Below, piece after piece: positions 63,162-64,000 of a stretch of DNA of 64,000 bases. Position 1 is the first letter of the stretch. Every line of letters begins with the position of its first letter. Location: NCBI GenBank assembly GCA_031316115.1, contig JALDRC010000005.1:248001-312000 (forward strand). The letters are read 5' to 3'. This DNA comes from Nitrososphaeraceae archaeon. Its GTDB lineage: Archaea > Thermoproteota > Nitrososphaeria > Nitrososphaerales > Nitrososphaeraceae. A program made the position numbers and the translations under genes. The notes below the pieces were generated by a model that worked only from the letters and a program-made list of their open reading frames with translations, was not told the origin of the DNA and did no database searches.

Positions 63162-64000
63162 TTGAGTTCATCACCCATTTCCACTTTCAAACAGTTAAAG
63201 CATTATGTAGAAACAATGGTAATGAAAGCAAATTATCAACCAGTCGTGATTAAATTTCTTTTGCAAAATGGAGGATCTGCCAACCGAGTCGATATTGCAG
63301 ACGAACTTAAAAGATATAATCTTTCAGATTCTGAAAAAGATTATAGATATGTTGAAGTTTTTCGAGTCTTAGAAAGAAATAATGTTGTAAGTAAAGTAGA
63401 TAACATAATTTCCTTAAATATCACTGGGTTTAGTAATGATCAAATCAATAAATTAATTTCTATTTGTGAGGGCAAGATAACTCAATATCAAACTACTATT
63501 GATATTTCAAACAACAATATCGAGTCGATAGATAATAGAAATTATGCCACACGAATGAAAAGATATCTTGAACGAAGATTTAATATGGATATAAACGAAC
63601 TTGAGGACAATACACTTCAAATTCTTTCTTCAGGAACTATTATACATGTAAAGATATCATCAGATAAACACAGATGGTACGGCTTAAATACCAATACATA
63701 TGATCGTTTTATGAATTTATCACAAAACGTCTATCTTGCTTTAAGTCTTGCCGGACCAGAAAAGACATTTATTTTACCAAGAGAATATATAATCAAAATT
63801 TTTGATTCAAATGCAGCACGTTTGAGAACTCATAGTAAAAGTAAAAGATGGATGATTCGTATAAAGGAAAACTCTAATGGCTATCAATTAAGTATTGATC
63901 ATATTCCAGAACTATTTGAAATAAACCAAAATCTTAATTATTGGAAACAAATTCCTGATTTCAAAGATAGAAAAATCGATCTGTCTGAAATTGATGAAAA
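63162..64000 (+). CDS. Unrecognised protein with winged-helix-like N-terminus, partial
   Basis: An open frame runs from TTG at 63162 past the window end (280 residues visible). It begins MSSSPISTFKQLKHYVETM, then VMKANYQPVVIKFLLQNGG and SANRVDIADELKRYN, like a winged helix; YVEVFRVLERNNVV follows. Residues 150-280 are mixed (RWYGLNTNTYDRFMNLSQN, TFILPREYIIKIFDSN). I do not recognise the family; a DNA-acting enzyme or restriction-type protein is possible. TTG is preferred over ATG at 63216 because a TATAATATTTA box at 63132-63142 sits about 25 bases before it and the intervening residues look conserved. Confidence 0.7.
   Translation, partial: MSSSPISTFKQLKHYVETMVMKANYQPVVIKFLLQNGGSANRVDIADELKRYNLSDSEKDYRYVEVFRVLERNNVVSKVDNIISLNITGFSNDQINKLISICEGKITQYQTTIDISNNNIESIDNRNYATRMKRYLERRFNMDINELEDNTLQILSSGTIIHVKISSDKHRWYGLNTNTYDRFMNLSQNVYLALSLAGPEKTFILPREYIIKIFDSNAARLRTHSKSKRWMIRIKENSNGYQLSIDHIPELFEINQNLNYWKQIPDFKDRKIDLSEIDE

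Overview
The window is AT-rich (roughly 30% GC by eye) archaeal DNA, most likely from an ammonia-oxidising thaumarchaeon of the Nitrososphaerales type. The evidence is archaeal GTP cyclohydrolase IIa, TFE, RadA and a nurA-herA-mre11-rad50 cluster, a fused ADP-forming acyl-CoA synthetase of the kind used in the thaumarchaeal 3-hydroxypropionate/4-hydroxybutyrate cycle, a tRNA-Trp with two introns, and many genes whose TATA box lies 24-30 nt before the start codon (leaderless transcripts). Species assignment is an inference.

Positions 1-18700 are mostly housekeeping. A tightly overlapping riboflavin operon (end of ribB, ribH, arfA, an ATZ/TRZ-type amidohydrolase, arfC) is followed by convergent tfe, a zinc-ribbon/PRC-barrel-like protein, the acyl-CoA synthetase, an M20 dipeptidase, dCMP deaminase, a SirB1-like protein, radA and tRNA-Trp. 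Two small winged-helix genes, an intact IS6-like element, a secreted matrixin and an inositol-phosphatase-family enzyme follow. The amidohydrolase sits where a missing step of archaeal riboflavin synthesis would be expected and is the best functional lead here.

Positions 18700-40900 mix gene-poor DNA holding decayed transposases with a secreted subtilase, the double-strand-break resection cluster (nurA, herA, mre11 without a standard start codon, rad50), a patatin, UDGb, an RNase HII/HIII-like enzyme and a small heat-shock protein with a palindrome upstream. A pair of perfect 61-bp inverted repeats bounds 1.7 kb containing a secreted-protein gene and a decayed IS6-like transposase.

Positions 40900-63000 are an accessory region. 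A ribbon-helix-helix regulator faces an OsmC gene across a perfect 18-bp palindrome. Next comes an expanded family of small secreted proteins of unknown function, called SDRP here after its core motif: seven intact copies, one with a single amber codon and one decayed, with common TTTAAATAT promoters and recent segmental duplications. Two families of short intergenic elements are scattered among them: type A reads on the minus strand like part of a beta-propeller blade (IGITPDG), and type B forms a hairpin. Two alpha/beta hydrolases, an MBL-fold protein, an SDR dehydrogenase and three insertion sequences (IS6-like, IS630-like with a possible -1 frameshift, IS5/ISH1-like) are interspersed. One IS6-like copy splits a membrane-protein gene that can be restored exactly by removing the element. 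The window ends inside an unrecognised gene with a winged-helix-like N-terminus.
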